64,000 nucleotides of DNA, from NCBI RefSeq assembly GCF_009729415.1, contig NZ_MPKW01000018.1, forward strand, positions 186,001 to 250,000, given 5' to 3'. The notes under the pieces are model-generated. The model was given only the letters and a program-made list of their open reading frames with translations, was not told the origin of the DNA and ran no database searches. Position numbers and translations under genes: made by a program. This stretch comes from Mycolicibacterium sp. CBMA 234 (lineage in GTDB: Bacteria; Actinomycetota; Actinomycetes; Mycobacteriales; Mycobacteriaceae). Every line of letters starts with the position of its first letter. Positions within the stretch are counted from its first letter, which is position 1. Below, in pieces: positions 36,256 to 45,571 of the stretch.

Positions 36256-37834
36256 TGGCAAGATTCGCGACCACCGATGGTGGGCTGAAGACGAATTGTC
36301 GGTCTGACACGATGCCAATTCCTCCGGCCGTGGATCGCGGCGGTGCGGGCGCAAAGGACACCTGCTGGGGGGGTAAGTCATCGATGGTAATCACCGCGGC
36401 CGCTGGAGCTACCGTGATGTCGATATGATGAAATGGCGCTGGGACCAGGTCGCCCCGCGCTAACGGTGGGTGATCCCCATATCCGATGTCGATCCGGTAG
36501 GCGTCGCTGTCGACACTGACATCTATCTGGTGATGGGAATCGCCCTGAAGCGCGCTAAGTACTGTCGTCGTGCCGTCTCCGGGATGGGAATATTCGCCGA
36601 CGTCGGCCGACAGGGTGTAGGCGTTCCACATTCTCGTTCGCAACGGTATGAACTGACGGTCTATGTGCCCGGGCGGGCCACCGAGCACCAAGCGGTGGCC
36701 GCTGTCGACCGATATCGAAGCCTGCACGTCATCGCTGTTCGTCCACAGTTCGGCGTGTGCATCCGGTTGCGCGCTTGACGGATTCAGCGGGCTGGCTCCG
36801 ATGAGCTTGTCTGCCAACAATTCGGGCGTGACGTCTGAGGTCACGTCCATGCGTTCGATATTGCCGTTGGTCATGTCGTTGGCAGATGTGGTGGCGAGTC
36901 CGTCGGCTTGATCAAGCATCGCCGCGTCGTATAGCGAACTCACCATCCTCTCCAACAATCCGGTACCGTCCGGATCGTCACCGTGAGCAGAGAACGGATA
37001 AGCAAAAAACCGGGGCGTTGGCAGATTGTGCACACTGAATTGGTGCTTGCATTCAGTGAGGTCGGTAAGGACCCGCGTGTGGTACTCGTCTAATGTCTCA
37101 ATTCGATTTTGGTCGGCCAGGTACTCGCGATTGGTCACAAACGGTGCCTGATGGCCGGCACCGTCAACTGGGACGAGCACATGGCCGACATGGGTATGGG
37201 CCTCGAAGTCCCAACGCCCGCTGTCTTGAAGCGCGGTGATCTCCGGCCATGTCATGTAGTAAGGCGCGTGCGTTTCAACGAAACCGGTGATGATGTAGGC
37301 CACCGCGTGCTGGCCATAACGGGCCAGTACACGATCGGCGTAGCGCCACACACCCCTGGCCCCATCATCGAAGGTGATCATGACGCTGTGGGCCGGCAGG
37401 GGGTCTCCGCGTAGCCAATTGGACAAGTCGTTCGCTGTCAATGTGGTCCAGCCGGCGTCGTGCAATAGGTGCATCTGGGCTTCGAACAACTCTGGCGTAA
37501 CGCTGTAGCGACTCGCAATGTGCTCGTCGATGTTGTGGTAGGTCAGAATCAATGGCGCGCCCTGCGGGCTGGTGGTCGCGTTCCGTAGTCGGTCGACCAC
37601 GGCGGGGTCCACAGGCTGGGGTTCTACCTCGTCCTGGGCGACTTGCGCGCGGAGCATTCGAGCCTCGGCAGCGTGGGCGGCGTGGTTCCATTGCCAGATT
37701 CCAGGCGCAACAAGATACGAAATCACGACCCCGACCGATAGAGTCGCCAGAACTACCGAGCGGACTGCCGATATCGGCAGCGCACGTGACCGGCCACATT
37801 TGGCCGACGGCCAGATTGTCACCGAGTTCCCCAT
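36239..37834 (-). CDS. Membrane-anchored polysaccharide deacetylase (NodB domain)
   Basis: The 531-residue protein has one transmembrane segment at about residues 23-43, then an extracellular NodB domain (about 95-330). LILTYHNI is near 96, the catalytic TFDDG is at 154-158, the metal-binding HTHVGH is at 213-218 and RFFAYPFSAHGDD is near 290. The C-terminal ~170 residues form a beta-rich, lectin-like domain. IcaB/PgaB-type enzymes with this core remove acetyl groups from poly-N-acetylglucosamine outside the cell. Its start overlaps the end of the glycosyltransferase gene by 16 bases, so it modifies that polymer in all likelihood. It is the last gene of the minus-strand operon. Confidence 0.85.
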   Translation of the reverse strand: MGNSVTIWPSAKCGRSRALPISAVRSVVLATLSVGVVISYLVAPGIWQWNHAAHAAEARMLRAQVAQDEVEPQPVDPAVVDRLRNATTSPQGAPLILTYHNIDEHIASRYSVTPELFEAQMHLLHDAGWTTLTANDLSNWLRGDPLPAHSVMITFDDGARGVWRYADRVLARYGQHAVAYIITGFVETHAPYYMTWPEITALQDSGRWDFEAHTHVGHVLVPVDGAGHQAPFVTNREYLADQNRIETLDEYHTRVLTDLTECKHQFSVHNLPTPRFFAYPFSAHGDDPDGTGLLERMVSSLYDAAMLDQADGLATTSANDMTNGNIERMDVTSDVTPELLADKLIGASPLNPSSAQPDAHAELWTNSDDVQASISVDSGHRLVLGGPPGHIDRQFIPLRTRMWNAYTLSADVGEYSHPGDGTTTVLSALQGDSHHQIDVSVDSDAYRIDIGYGDHPPLARGDLVPAPFHHIDITVAPAAAVITIDDLPPQQVSFAPAPPRSTAGGIGIVSDRQFVFSPPSVVANLAITDSQ

Positions 37835-39210
37835 TTCGAGTCACGAACCGTCGCCATCGCGTAGGGCAACTGCAGCACCAGCACTATCGTGTAAAACACG
37901 GTAAAAAAGATGCCGTGATACCAACGCCTCGCTGGCCGATGAAGCCGATAGTAAAGGCCATACATCAATGCCATTGCCGTTACACCCCCGAGATACCAAA
38001 ACGGAAGTTCGCTTACGAAATGCGGCTGGACGACCATGGCGCGCAACACCACTTGCGGCGCCAGCAGGGGAAGCGCGATGCTCAGGTAGAACATCATGAT
38101 CATCACTGGATTCTTGTGCAGGACTGCGCGAGCGGCACGCCCTGACTCACGCAGCCAACTCTTCTTCCAACGCAATTGCTGACGGAGGAATTGCCGCATC
38201 CGATCGGGAACGTTGGTATAGGCCTGCGCGTTGGGCGCATACAGTATGCGCCACCTGGGTAGTAGGAAGTTGGTGAGGCTGCGATCGTCGCCAAACGTCG
38301 AAGGCCGGCCCAGGAAACGCTGGTTTAACCACGCGTCGACTACCGGCGCGACTGCATCGCGTCGGTAGCCAGAGAAGCAGCCTGAACAGCAGGTGACGGA
38401 ACCGAAGAGCGCCTCGGCCGACTTATAGATACGGAATGCGATGTAATATTGCATGGTTTGCATGCGGGTTAGCACGTTTGTCGACGAGTTTGCCACGTCG
38501 GTGTGGCCGGCCACGGCACCGACGGTTGGATCGGCGAAGTACGACACAAGCGCGTCAACCGCGTCCGGCGCTACACGCGAGTCGGAGTCGATGAAGATGA
38601 AGATTTCTGACTCCAGGGCTGCTGCGATACCCCGCGCCATTGCGTGACGCTTGCCCCGATTGACCGGCGCCGGCAGGACGGTTAGCTCCGGACGTTTCTC
38701 AGCAACAATGTTGATGCGTGCAAGGGTGTCGTCGGTCGATTTGTCGTCAACGACGATTACGCGCAACAGATCGCTCGGGTAATTGGCGTCCAAACACGCC
38801 ATTAAAGTGGTGGCAATGTCCGGCTCGTTGTACGCCGGCACAATGATTGCCACGGTGGGGCGGTACTCCGCAAAAACTCGGTTCCGTGGCGGTCTATACA
38901 ACCAGGCCAAGCCGAATCGACCAAGGATAAACGTCGTGATCACAATGCTGTAGACGGCCCAAACCGGGTCGGCACGCAAGTTCTCCAAACTATAAACCTT
39001 GAACACGCACACCGCGCTTATGATCGTCGCCAACCCGACGATCAGCGCTGCACGTACCCCAAGGCCAGTTCGCGGCGTCGTCCCTCTGCGGCGCCGCGGC
39101 CCGGAGGGTCGCGAAATCGCGCGGCGTGGGAGGTCATACGGTGTTGCCAACACCCTTGTTGAGGTCCTCAACCCAGCGTCGTTTCGTTCGGCGTGATTGC
39201 TTCTTCGCAT
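37819..39210 (-). CDS. Hyaluronan/chitin-synthase-like family 2 glycosyltransferase
   Basis: The 463-residue processive GT2 has transmembrane helices near residues 53-70, 82-105 and four in the C-terminal part (about 370-455). The catalytic elements are VVDDKSTDDT (153-162), the DSD motif at 208-210, SGCFSGYRRDAV, GDDRSLTNFLL (307-317) and QQLRWKKSW (344-352). This is the full set seen in HasA/NodC. It would polymerise UDP-sugars and push the chain out through its own membrane pore. ATG 39210 overlaps the dehydrogenase gene by 43 bases; a GTG at 39153 is an alternative start. The product sugar cannot be fixed from sequence. Confidence 0.85.
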   Translation of the reverse strand: MRRSNHAERNDAGLRTSTRVLATPYDLPRRAISRPSGPRRRRGTTPRTGLGVRAALIVGLATIISAVCVFKVYSLENLRADPVWAVYSIVITTFILGRFGLAWLYRPPRNRVFAEYRPTVAIIVPAYNEPDIATTLMACLDANYPSDLLRVIVVDDKSTDDTLARINIVAEKRPELTVLPAPVNRGKRHAMARGIAAALESEIFIFIDSDSRVAPDAVDALVSYFADPTVGAVAGHTDVANSSTNVLTRMQTMQYYIAFRIYKSAEALFGSVTCCSGCFSGYRRDAVAPVVDAWLNQRFLGRPSTFGDDRSLTNFLLPRWRILYAPNAQAYTNVPDRMRQFLRQQLRWKKSWLRESGRAARAVLHKNPVMIMMFYLSIALPLLAPQVVLRAMVVQPHFVSELPFWYLGGVTAMALMYGLYYRLHRPARRWYHGIFFTVFYTIVLVLQLPYAMATVRDSKWGTR

Positions 39211-40481
39211 TTGCAACGCGCGCTCGGCAAGTACGGCCTCGTCATATCGCGAATTCGTCCGCTCGGGTCGAGCACAGCAGGCTGACGGGCTAACCAGGTG
39301 TAATCCTCGGCCGGATGGACGGTGTGAACCACGACAAGGTCCCAAGCCGCGCTTTGCGGATTTTTCTCACACTCCAGGTATCGGCTGTTTGGAGTGTGCA
39401 ACGACTCAACCAAGGGGTCCGCGAATGAAACAAGCGCACCGGCCGAAGCTAGTTCGTCCAGAATTGAAAGTGCTGGAGATTCCCTCAGATCGGCTACCCC
39501 AGGCTTGTAGGTCACTCCCAGTACTAGCACTTTGGCACCAAGAATTTGGCGGCCCGTTTCACCAAGCACTTCGCGGGCTCGTCGAGCGATCTCTCGGGGT
39601 CGCGCGACGATCGCCGCCATTGCGGTATTCACGACGGGCGAATCCAACCGACGTGCGCGCAGTTGCCACAGCAAGTAGTGCGGGTCGCAGGGGATGCAGT
39701 GTCCCCCGACGCCGGCGCCGGGGTAGAAAGGCATGAACCCGAACGGTTTGGTTGTGGCCGCCCCGATTACTTCCAAGATGTCGACCTTGAGTTCCCGCGC
39801 GGCGTCGGATAACTCGTTCGCCAGAGCGATATTGACTGCGCGAAATGTATTCTCAAGCAGCTTCGTCATCTCCGCTGCCTCAGGCGACGAGACTATGTGC
39901 GTCTGCTGCGCAGTGTGGCGCATAACTTCCGCTGCGCGCTCGCCGCATGCGACAGTGGCGCCGCCGACCACACGGGGCGTCAACGTCGGGACGTGAGCTT
40001 CGACACCTGGATCGATTCGTTCTGGGCTGAACGCGACGAAAACATCCCGGCCCGCTCGAAAACCGAGCGTCTCCAACGGACGTATGAGGAGATCGCGAGT
40101 ACAACCGACATAGGTCGTGGAGGTCAAAACCACGGATTGGCCCATCATGGCGTTCGCCACAGTGCTCTCGCAAGCTGACCGCAAGGCGGTTAGGTCCGGT
40201 GTCTGGTGCGCATCGATGGGCGTCGGGACGCATATGACCACTATCTCAGCGTCGGTTGTTGCGGATGTTTCGCTTGTCAACTCAATCCGGTCGGCCTCCA
40301 AGTGGCGTGCCAGACGGGCATGATCGCGGTCTAGCAAATCGACACGTCCAGACTTGATCTCCGCTATGCGGGTCTCGCTTATGTCACAACCGATGATCTG
40401 GGCCCCGCCGTCGGCCAACGAGAGGGCCGTCGGCAATCCCACGTAGCCCATGCCAACCACCGCGATGTGACGCCCGCGCAC
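39168..40481 (-). CDS. UDP-sugar 6-dehydrogenase (WecC/WbpA/Ugd family)
   Basis: The 437-residue NAD-dependent dehydrogenase oxidises C6 of a UDP-hexose to a uronate. The Rossmann motif GMGYVG is at residues 10-15. TSTTYVGCTRD, SPERIDPG, the lysine/asparagine pair in AEMTKLLENTFRAVNIALANEL and the nucleophile Cys262 in VGGHCIPCDPHYL are present. The GGHCIPxDP form is more typical of UDP-GlcNAc/ManNAc dehydrogenases than of UDP-glucose dehydrogenase, so an amino-uronate is likely. The start is GTG 40481. It heads the minus-strand operon with the synthase and deacetylase and would supply one precursor. Confidence 0.88.
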   Translation of the reverse strand: MRGRHIAVVGMGYVGLPTALSLADGGAQIIGCDISETRIAEIKSGRVDLLDRDHARLARHLEADRIELTSETSATTDAEIVVICVPTPIDAHQTPDLTALRSACESTVANAMMGQSVVLTSTTYVGCTRDLLIRPLETLGFRAGRDVFVAFSPERIDPGVEAHVPTLTPRVVGGATVACGERAAEVMRHTAQQTHIVSSPEAAEMTKLLENTFRAVNIALANELSDAARELKVDILEVIGAATTKPFGFMPFYPGAGVGGHCIPCDPHYLLWQLRARRLDSPVVNTAMAAIVARPREIARRAREVLGETGRQILGAKVLVLGVTYKPGVADLRESPALSILDELASAGALVSFADPLVESLHTPNSRYLECEKNPQSAAWDLVVVHTVHPAEDYTWLARQPAVLDPSGRIRDMTRPYLPSARCKCEEAITPNETTLG

Positions 40482-40655
40482 ACCCCGCCGCTCGGGCGAG
40501 ATATCGCAAATGCGCGTCGGGCTATCGTCTGGGGCCCATTGTGCGCGAAGTAAGTCACCACCGGGTCACGCCCTTTCTCCATGTCGACCTCGAACTGAGG
40601 TCAGGCGGTTGCGCCGGCCCGTGACAAGTGTTCGCATCCGAGTCAACTTCCTATT

Positions 40656-41048
40656 TCACAGGTGGCACCGCGTTTGTTTGGAGGTTGTTGCCCCGACAAT
40701 CCATACCGGAGACGTGCCGGAGATCTGATAGATCATCCACTTGGCATCGACGCCGGCCCCGCCGATAAACTGGGCGGATACTTCGTCGTTGACAGTTATT
40801 CGGTTACCGGCAAGGGTGGCGCGCAGACCTGCATTGCTGAGCGCGTCACGCGCCGCGCCAATTGTACGAATACCGGCGATTACACGGGCCACTGTTTTGG
40901 TGCTGAACGCGTTCGGATCCTCAAGCGCTTCAAGAGGATTCCCTAATTCTCGGGCAACGGGGAGAGTCATTTCCGCGCCACGATTGTGGGTCGCGATAGT
41001 TGGCGATACGCGATGGCGAGCCCAAAACGGCACATAGTGCAGTGGCAT
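40656..41048 (-). CDS. Small hypothetical protein
   Basis: The 130-residue frame starts at ATG (complement of 41046-41048) with a strong Shine-Dalgarno, AAAGGAGAG, about 9 bases upstream, which makes it a probable gene. The protein begins MPLHYVPFWARHRVSP and contains NPLEALEDPNAFSTKTVARVIAGIRTIGAARDALS in short family-free segments. A beta-rich C-terminus (RITVNDEVSAQFIGG) follows. No known domain or signal peptide was recognised. It lies 174 bases upstream of the dehydrogenase in the same direction inside the island and could be the first gene of the operon. Confidence 0.5.
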   Translation of the reverse strand: MPLHYVPFWARHRVSPTIATHNRGAEMTLPVARELGNPLEALEDPNAFSTKTVARVIAGIRTIGAARDALSNAGLRATLAGNRITVNDEVSAQFIGGAGVDAKWMIYQISGTSPVWIVGATTSKQTRCHL

Positions 41049-41847
41049 GGACGTGCTCTCCTTTGGAGAGGAACGGTGGCCTCGGGGGTGGGACAGGGTC
41101 CAATCTGCAAACCTGCCCTCGGGTGCGACTAGTCGATTCAGCAAGCTGTCGGATGTGCGTCCGCACTCGGCGGCTGATCGCTTCTATTCGTTGTGTCGCC
41201 TGTGAAGCGTGGTTACTTCTGGATTTCGATCAGGTTGGCATCGGATGGACACCTGCGATTCGCCCGGTCTGAGGTGAGGGCGTGCTGATGCAGTGGCAGT
41301 ATCCGCAGGCGGCCCGACCGAGCCGGTGAGGTCGTGTCGACTTCATGATGCCCCTGGGAACAACTATTTCGCTTGCGACCGACCTCCCGTGGCGACGCTC
41401 TCGCGGTTGCCAGCCGGATCCCTTGAGCTCCGGAACTAGAGCAAACATAGGAGACTTCCAGCACGACTCGCCGGTGGCGTGGCGTAGGCGGGCTGAAGTG
41501 GCCATGGTGTCCCAAAACATTCAGAAGGTATGAAGAATGCCGTCGTGTTCTGATGGTGTCATGAAGTTTGCCAGTTATCAATAGTCTGAACGGATGACCC
41601 CGACATCATCAGAGGATGAACACGCCGTCTAGCAGCACTTATTAACGCTCTCAGTGGATTACGACCGGGTCGGGCATTTTGCGTCATTGAGGTTGCCGGT
41701 GGGGTCGGCGTCGATGTTTGGTTGCTGGTGTTCGTGTGCGCGGTCAGTGTGAGGACGTACTGATGGGCGCGCGGCACCCCGTTGAAGCCCTGGCGGGTCA
41801 GCGAGTTGGTTGAACAGCTGGGTGGGCTGTCAGCCTGAACCGTCACT
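41049..41847. other. Island right end without convincing genes
   Basis: This 799-base stretch has short frames on both strands but none with a good start, ribosome-binding site or recognisable family. The longest minus frame (around 41559-41858) has Thr/Pro-rich, non-family sequence. Some stretches are AT-rich. No integrase, excisionase or RNA was found. The promoter of the small hypothetical gene and remnants of mobile DNA are the likely contents. Confidence 0.5.
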
Positions 41848-42002
41848 GTGATCAGCAAAACCAGCTACAACCCGATCGCCGACCACCACATCAACCCCGA
41901 CCGAAACTGCTGGCCCAACCAACAAAAAACCCCGGCCAAAAGGCCGGGGTTCTCTGTAGCCGATGACTCGACTCACCACACGTGTGTCCGAGGGGGGACT
42001 TG
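41848..42002. repeat. 155-bp direct repeat, right copy (overlaps tRNA-Leu 3' end)
   Basis: This copy is identical to 34618-34772. Here the last 18 bases (41985-42002) are the 3' end of an intact tRNA-Leu gene and the middle part is its terminator. The first ~100 bases encode an IS481 transposase C-terminus without the rest of the gene. Confidence 0.95.
41924..41951 (-). terminator. Rho-independent terminator of tRNA-Leu
   Basis: On the minus strand AACCCCGGCC-TTTT-GGCCGGGGTT is followed by TTTTG, a 10-bp stem with a T-run 34 bases beyond the tRNA 3' end. An identical copy lies at 34694-34721. Confidence 0.85.
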
Positions 42003-42070
42003 AACCCCCACGCCCGTTAATAGGGCACTAGCACCTCAAGCTAGCGCGTCTGCCATTCCGCCACTCGGAC
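41985..42070 (-). tRNA. tRNA-Leu (anticodon GAG)
   Basis: The 86-nt gene reads 5' GTCCGAG on the minus strand from 42070 and pairs with CTCGGAC plus discriminator A ending at 41985. The D-arm, the anticodon arm CTAGC-TTGAGGT-GCTAG (anticodon GAG), a long variable arm typical of leucine tRNAs and the T-loop TTCAAGT are all present. CCA is not encoded. The T-arm/acceptor end is part of the 155-bp repeat at the island boundary, which makes it a likely integration site. Confidence 0.96.
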
Positions 42071-42188
42071 TTGTCCAGCTTTCTAGCTGGGCAGCTTAGG
42101 CTAACGGATCAGGACGCCGAGTCCCAAACCGGCTTGTGAACAGGGGTTGCGCACGCACCGGAACGCCGTCGGTGCTACGAATGGGACT

Positions 42189-43514
42189 GTGACAGCGCCT
42201 GAAGACGAAGTGGTCGACCTCGTCAGCTCACTCATCCGTTTCGACACGTCCAACACCGGGGATCCGGCGACCACCAAAGGCGAGGAAGACTGCGCCCGTT
42301 GGGTGGCCGAGCAACTGCGCGAGGTGGGTTACTCCACTGAGTACGTCGAAGCGGGAGCCCCCGGTCGCGGGAATGTGTTCGCGCGGCTCAAAGGCGCCGA
42401 CCCGACCCGAGGTGCCCTGCTGATCCATGGCCACCTCGACGTCGTCCCCGCCGAGCCCGCCGACTGGAGCGTCCACCCGTTCTCCGGCACGGTGAAGGAT
42501 GGCTACGTGTGGGGCCGCGGTGCGGTCGACATGAAGGACATGTGCGGCATGATGATCGCCGTTGCGCGGCATCTGAAGCGCAACAACATCGTTCCGCCTA
42601 GGGATCTTGTTTTCGCCTTCGTCTCCGACGAAGAGCACGGCGGCACCTACGGCTGTCAGTGGCTCGTCGACAACCGCCCCGACCTGTTCGGCGGCATCAC
42701 CGAGGCCATCGGCGAGGTCGGCGGGTTCTCCTTGACCGTCCCGACCAAGGACGGCGGCGAGCGCCGCCTATACCTCATCGAGACTGCTGAAAAGGGCCTG
42801 GCATGGATGCGGCTGACGGCCCGCGGCCGGGCCGGGCACGGCTCGATGGTGCACGACGACAACGCCGTCACCGAGATCGCTGAAGCGGTCGCGAAACTCG
42901 GCCGGCATCAGTTCCCGCTGGTGCTCTCCGAGTCGGTCGAGCAGTTCCTGACCGCGGTGGCGGAGGAGACTGGCTACGACCTCGATCCGCACTCGCCGGA
43001 TTTGGAAGGGTCCATCGCCAAGCTCGGTGGCATCGCCCGCATCGTCGGCGCCACCCTGCGCGACACAGCGAACCCCACCATGCTCAAGGCCGGCTACAAG
43101 GCCAACGTCATCCCGGCCACGGCCGAGGCCATGGTCGACTGCCGTGTCCTGCCGGGTCGCAAAGAAGCGTTCGAGCGCGAGCTCGACGCGCTGCTCGGCC
43201 CCAACATCACCCGCACCTGGGAACGTGACCTGCCCAGCGTGGAAACCACGTTCGACGGCGACCTCGTAGACGCGATGAACTCCGCGATCTTGGCGGTCGA
43301 CCCTGACGCCCGCACCGTCCCGTACATGATGTCCGGTGGCACCGATGCGAAAGCCTTTGTCCGCCTTGGCATCCGGTGCTTCGGTTTCGCGCCGCTGCGG
43401 CTGCCGCCGGAGCTGGACTTTGCCGCACTGTTCCACGGGGTCGACGAGCGCGTGCCCGTAGACGCACTACAGTTCGGCGCCAAGGTCCTCGAACACTTCC
43501 TGACGCACTGCTGA
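42189..43514 (+). CDS. M20/M28-type metallopeptidase (dipeptidase, Rv2141c-like)
   Basis: The 441-residue M20 family hydrolase has the zinc ligands and catalytic residues in [10 protein letters not shown] (His, Asp), GRGAVDMKD (bridging Asp), SDEEHGG (catalytic Glu-Glu) and a distal His in FHGVDE. A dimerisation domain is inserted between residues about 190 and 340. The start is GTG 42189 ([11 protein letters not shown]), which matches the usual N-terminus; in-frame codons to 42147 are not needed. Substrates may be dipeptides or N-acyl amino acids. It is the first gene of the conserved block right of the tRNA and starts 40 bases before the PEBP gene ends the gap. Confidence 0.88.
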   Translation: MTAPEDEVVDLVSSLIRFDTSNTGDPATTKGEEDCARWVAEQLREVGYSTEYVEAGAPGRGNVFARLKGADPTRGALLIHGHLDVVPAEPADWSVHPFSGTVKDGYVWGRGAVDMKDMCGMMIAVARHLKRNNIVPPRDLVFAFVSDEEHGGTYGCQWLVDNRPDLFGGITEAIGEVGGFSLTVPTKDGGERRLYLIETAEKGLAWMRLTARGRAGHGSMVHDDNAVTEIAEAVAKLGRHQFPLVLSESVEQFLTAVAEETGYDLDPHSPDLEGSIAKLGGIARIVGATLRDTANPTMLKAGYKANVIPATAEAMVDCRVLPGRKEAFERELDALLGPNITRTWERDLPSVETTFDGDLVDAMNSAILAVDPDARTVPYMMSGGTDAKAFVRLGIRCFGFAPLRLPPELDFAALFHGVDERVPVDALQFGAKVLEHFLTHC

Positions 43515-43554
43515 TAGCTCTGCCTGTAGCTCTGCCCGCCACCGAAAGGACATC

Positions 43555-44079
43555 ATGACCGCTTCGCCGTACGACAACCTGCCGCAGCTGCCGACCTTCA
43601 CCCTGACGTCGTCGTCGCTGTCCGATGGCGGCGCGCTCGGCAACGCTCAGGTCAGCGGCATCTTCGGGGCCGGGGGAGACGACGTTTCGCCGCAGCTGAG
43701 CTGGTCCGGCTTCCCGGCCGAGACCCGCAGCTTCGCCGTCACCGTCTACGACCCCGACGCCCCGACGGCATCGGGCTTCTGGCACTGGGCCGTCGCCGAC
43801 CTGCCGGCCGACGTCACCGAGCTGGCCGCCGACGCGGGCAACGGTGCCGCGCTGCCCGGCGGCGCCATCACCCTGGCCAACGACGCCAGCCTCAAGCGCT
43901 ACCTGGGTGCCGCCCCGCCGGCCGGCCACGGCCCGCACCGGTACTACATCGCCGTGCACGCGCTGCCCGTGGAGAAGCTCGACATCCCCGAAGACGCCAC
44001 TCCGGCGTTCCTGGGCTTCAACCTGTTCATGCAGGCCATCGCGCGGGCCGTCATCCACGGCACGTACGAGCAGAAGTAA
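43555..44079 (+). CDS. YbhB/YbcL family PEBP-like protein (Rv2140c-like)
   Basis: The 174-residue phosphatidylethanolamine-binding-protein homologue has the family signatures [28 protein letters not shown] and [12 protein letters not shown]. The anion-binding pocket residues (Asp/His) are in those motifs. No signal peptide is evident. Such proteins bind phospholipid head groups or small ligands; the bacterial role is unclear. ATG 43555 has GAAAGG upstream. It is co-directional with the M20 gene (40-base gap), as in M. tuberculosis. Confidence 0.93.
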   Translation: MTASPYDNLPQLPTFTLTSSSLSDGGALGNAQVSGIFGAGGDDVSPQLSWSGFPAETRSFAVTVYDPDAPTASGFWHWAVADLPADVTELAADAGNGAALPGGAITLANDASLKRYLGAAPPAGHGPHRYYIAVHALPVEKLDIPEDATPAFLGFNLFMQAIARAVIHGTYEQK

Positions 44080-44163
44080 CCCGCTCGCGCCAAGTCGCGG
44101 CCGCCCTCGAGCCGACCTACCATCGGTTCGAGGCCGGTGGCACCGACGCTCGCCGGCCTTCCG

Positions 44164-45558
44164 ATGAGAGGGGGCCGGTCCACTTTGTCCACGTCTGCCC
44201 AGGTGAGTAAACGGTCCAAGGCGCCAGAGCCGGACCGGCTCGACTACATCGACCAGGCCACGTTCCTGTCCTATCGGGCCAATGGCCGGGTGCAGGTCGG
44301 CATGGCGTTGTGGTTCTACGAAGGTCCGGTGGACCTCGACGGGCTGCGCCGGTTCAATGAGAACTTCGGCAAGGGATTGGTGGCCCGGTATATCGAGCGG
44401 TCGCCGCTGCCGTTCGGTCGGCATCGGTGGGTGACCGCCCCGGCGATCCAGCGTCCGCTCGACGTTGCCGAAACTGCTTGTCCGCGTTCAGAGTTGAGTG
44501 ACTGGCTGGAGGCGCGCGCACAGATTCCGATCGACCCGGAGCATGGGCCGGGCTGGACCCTGGGCGTGCAGCGGTTTACCGATGGCTCGACCGCGGTAGC
44601 CATGGTGCTGTCGCACTGCCTGATCGACGGCAGCGGATCGGTCGTCGCGTTCATGGAGGCGGTGCTGGGCACCGAGCGCAACCTCGGCTATGAGCAGCCG
44701 CGGTCGCGCACCCGCTGGCGGGCGATCCGTTCCGATCTGCGCCGGACCTTCAGGGACCTGCCCGAGGTCCGGCGGACGGTCAAGGTCGCCGCCAAGCTCG
44801 CCCGCGAGCGTCGCGGTGAGATGACCGCGACGCCGTCGACGGGAGTACCGGCCGACGGCGACGAACTCGTGCACGTGCCGTTCGCGTCCGCCATCATCGA
44901 CGTCGACCACTTTGATGCGCGCGCAGCAGAACTGGGCGGCAACAACTATTCGCTGGTCTCGGCGTTCGCCACCCGCCTCGGGGTCCGCATGGGACGGCAG
45001 CGGGCGCGGGATGGCGCCGTCTCGTTGATGGTCTCGATCAACGACCGCACCTCGCTCGACGACACCCGGGCCAACGCGATGACCTTCACCACCTTCACCG
45101 TCGACCCGGCCACAGCCACCACGGACCTGACCGAACTTCGCGGCGCGATCCGGACCGCGCTGCGCAACGCCAGAGAGCAGCCGGACGAATCCTTCCAGCT
45201 GTTGCCGCTGACACCGTTCATCCCGCGGCGGGCGGTCCGCCGTACCGCGGCCATGGTGCTCGGCGAGCTGCCGGTCACCTGCTCGAACGTCGGCGACGTG
45301 CCGGAACTGGTCGGCCGCATCGACGGAGTCCGCCAGTCCGACTACGTGATCTGTTGGGGCGTAGAGCAAAACGTGAAGAAACACGACATCGAGCAGCCCG
45401 GCGGCCTGCTGGTGGTGACGGCCCTGCGCCACAACGGCAAGATCACCATCGGCGTCGTCGGCTACCAGGTGGGCGCCGAGAACACCAAGGCCGTCGTGCG
45501 CGACCACGTGCAGCAGACCCTGGACGAACTCGGGATCACGCCGCTGGAGGTCTACTAG
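44164..45558 (+). CDS. Condensation/acyltransferase superfamily protein (WS/DGAT-like)
   Basis: The 464-residue protein has the active-site motif HCLIDG (HxxxDG form) near residue 157 in LSHCLIDGSGSVV. Later strands typical of the condensation/WS-DGAT fold are VSINDRTSLDDTRANAMTF and ITIGVVGYQVG. Family members transfer acyl groups to make wax esters, triacylglycerol or lipopeptides. The acceptor here is unknown, and the sequence is more divergent than standard Tgs proteins. The start is ATG 44164; a TTG at 44185 with GAGGGGG upstream is an alternative. It converges on pyrD with a 13-base gap. Confidence 0.7.
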   Translation: MRGGRSTLSTSAQVSKRSKAPEPDRLDYIDQATFLSYRANGRVQVGMALWFYEGPVDLDGLRRFNENFGKGLVARYIERSPLPFGRHRWVTAPAIQRPLDVAETACPRSELSDWLEARAQIPIDPEHGPGWTLGVQRFTDGSTAVAMVLSHCLIDGSGSVVAFMEAVLGTERNLGYEQPRSRTRWRAIRSDLRRTFRDLPEVRRTVKVAAKLARERRGEMTATPSTGVPADGDELVHVPFASAIIDVDHFDARAAELGGNNYSLVSAFATRLGVRMGRQRARDGAVSLMVSINDRTSLDDTRANAMTFTTFTVDPATATTDLTELRGAIRTALRNAREQPDESFQLLPLTPFIPRRAVRRTAAMVLGELPVTCSNVGDVPELVGRIDGVRQSDYVICWGVEQNVKKHDIEQPGGLLVVTALRHNGKITIGVVGYQVGAENTKAVVRDHVQQTLDELGITPLEVY

Positions 45559-45571
45559 GCCTGCTAGGCCG

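Larger units (their letters stand above)
34618..42002. mobile_element. Putative genomic island bounded by 155-bp direct repeats at tRNA-Leu
   Basis: Identical 155-base direct repeats (34618-34772 and 41848-42002) enclose about 7.1 kb carrying polysaccharide genes. The right copy includes the last 18 bases of tRNA-Leu(GAG), and the left copy holds a stranded tRNA 3' fragment at 34755-34772. This is the arrangement left by integration into a tRNA 3' end. Joining the two copies would restore tRNA-Leu next to the IS481 remnant. There is no integrase gene inside, so the element has decayed, or it arose by another duplication event. Several stretches are more AT-rich than the flanks. Confidence 0.6.

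Noticed and set aside
41559..41858. 99-codon minus frame at the right end of the island
   Set aside because: Starts inside the direct repeat, Thr/Pro-rich and without family or ribosome-binding support.
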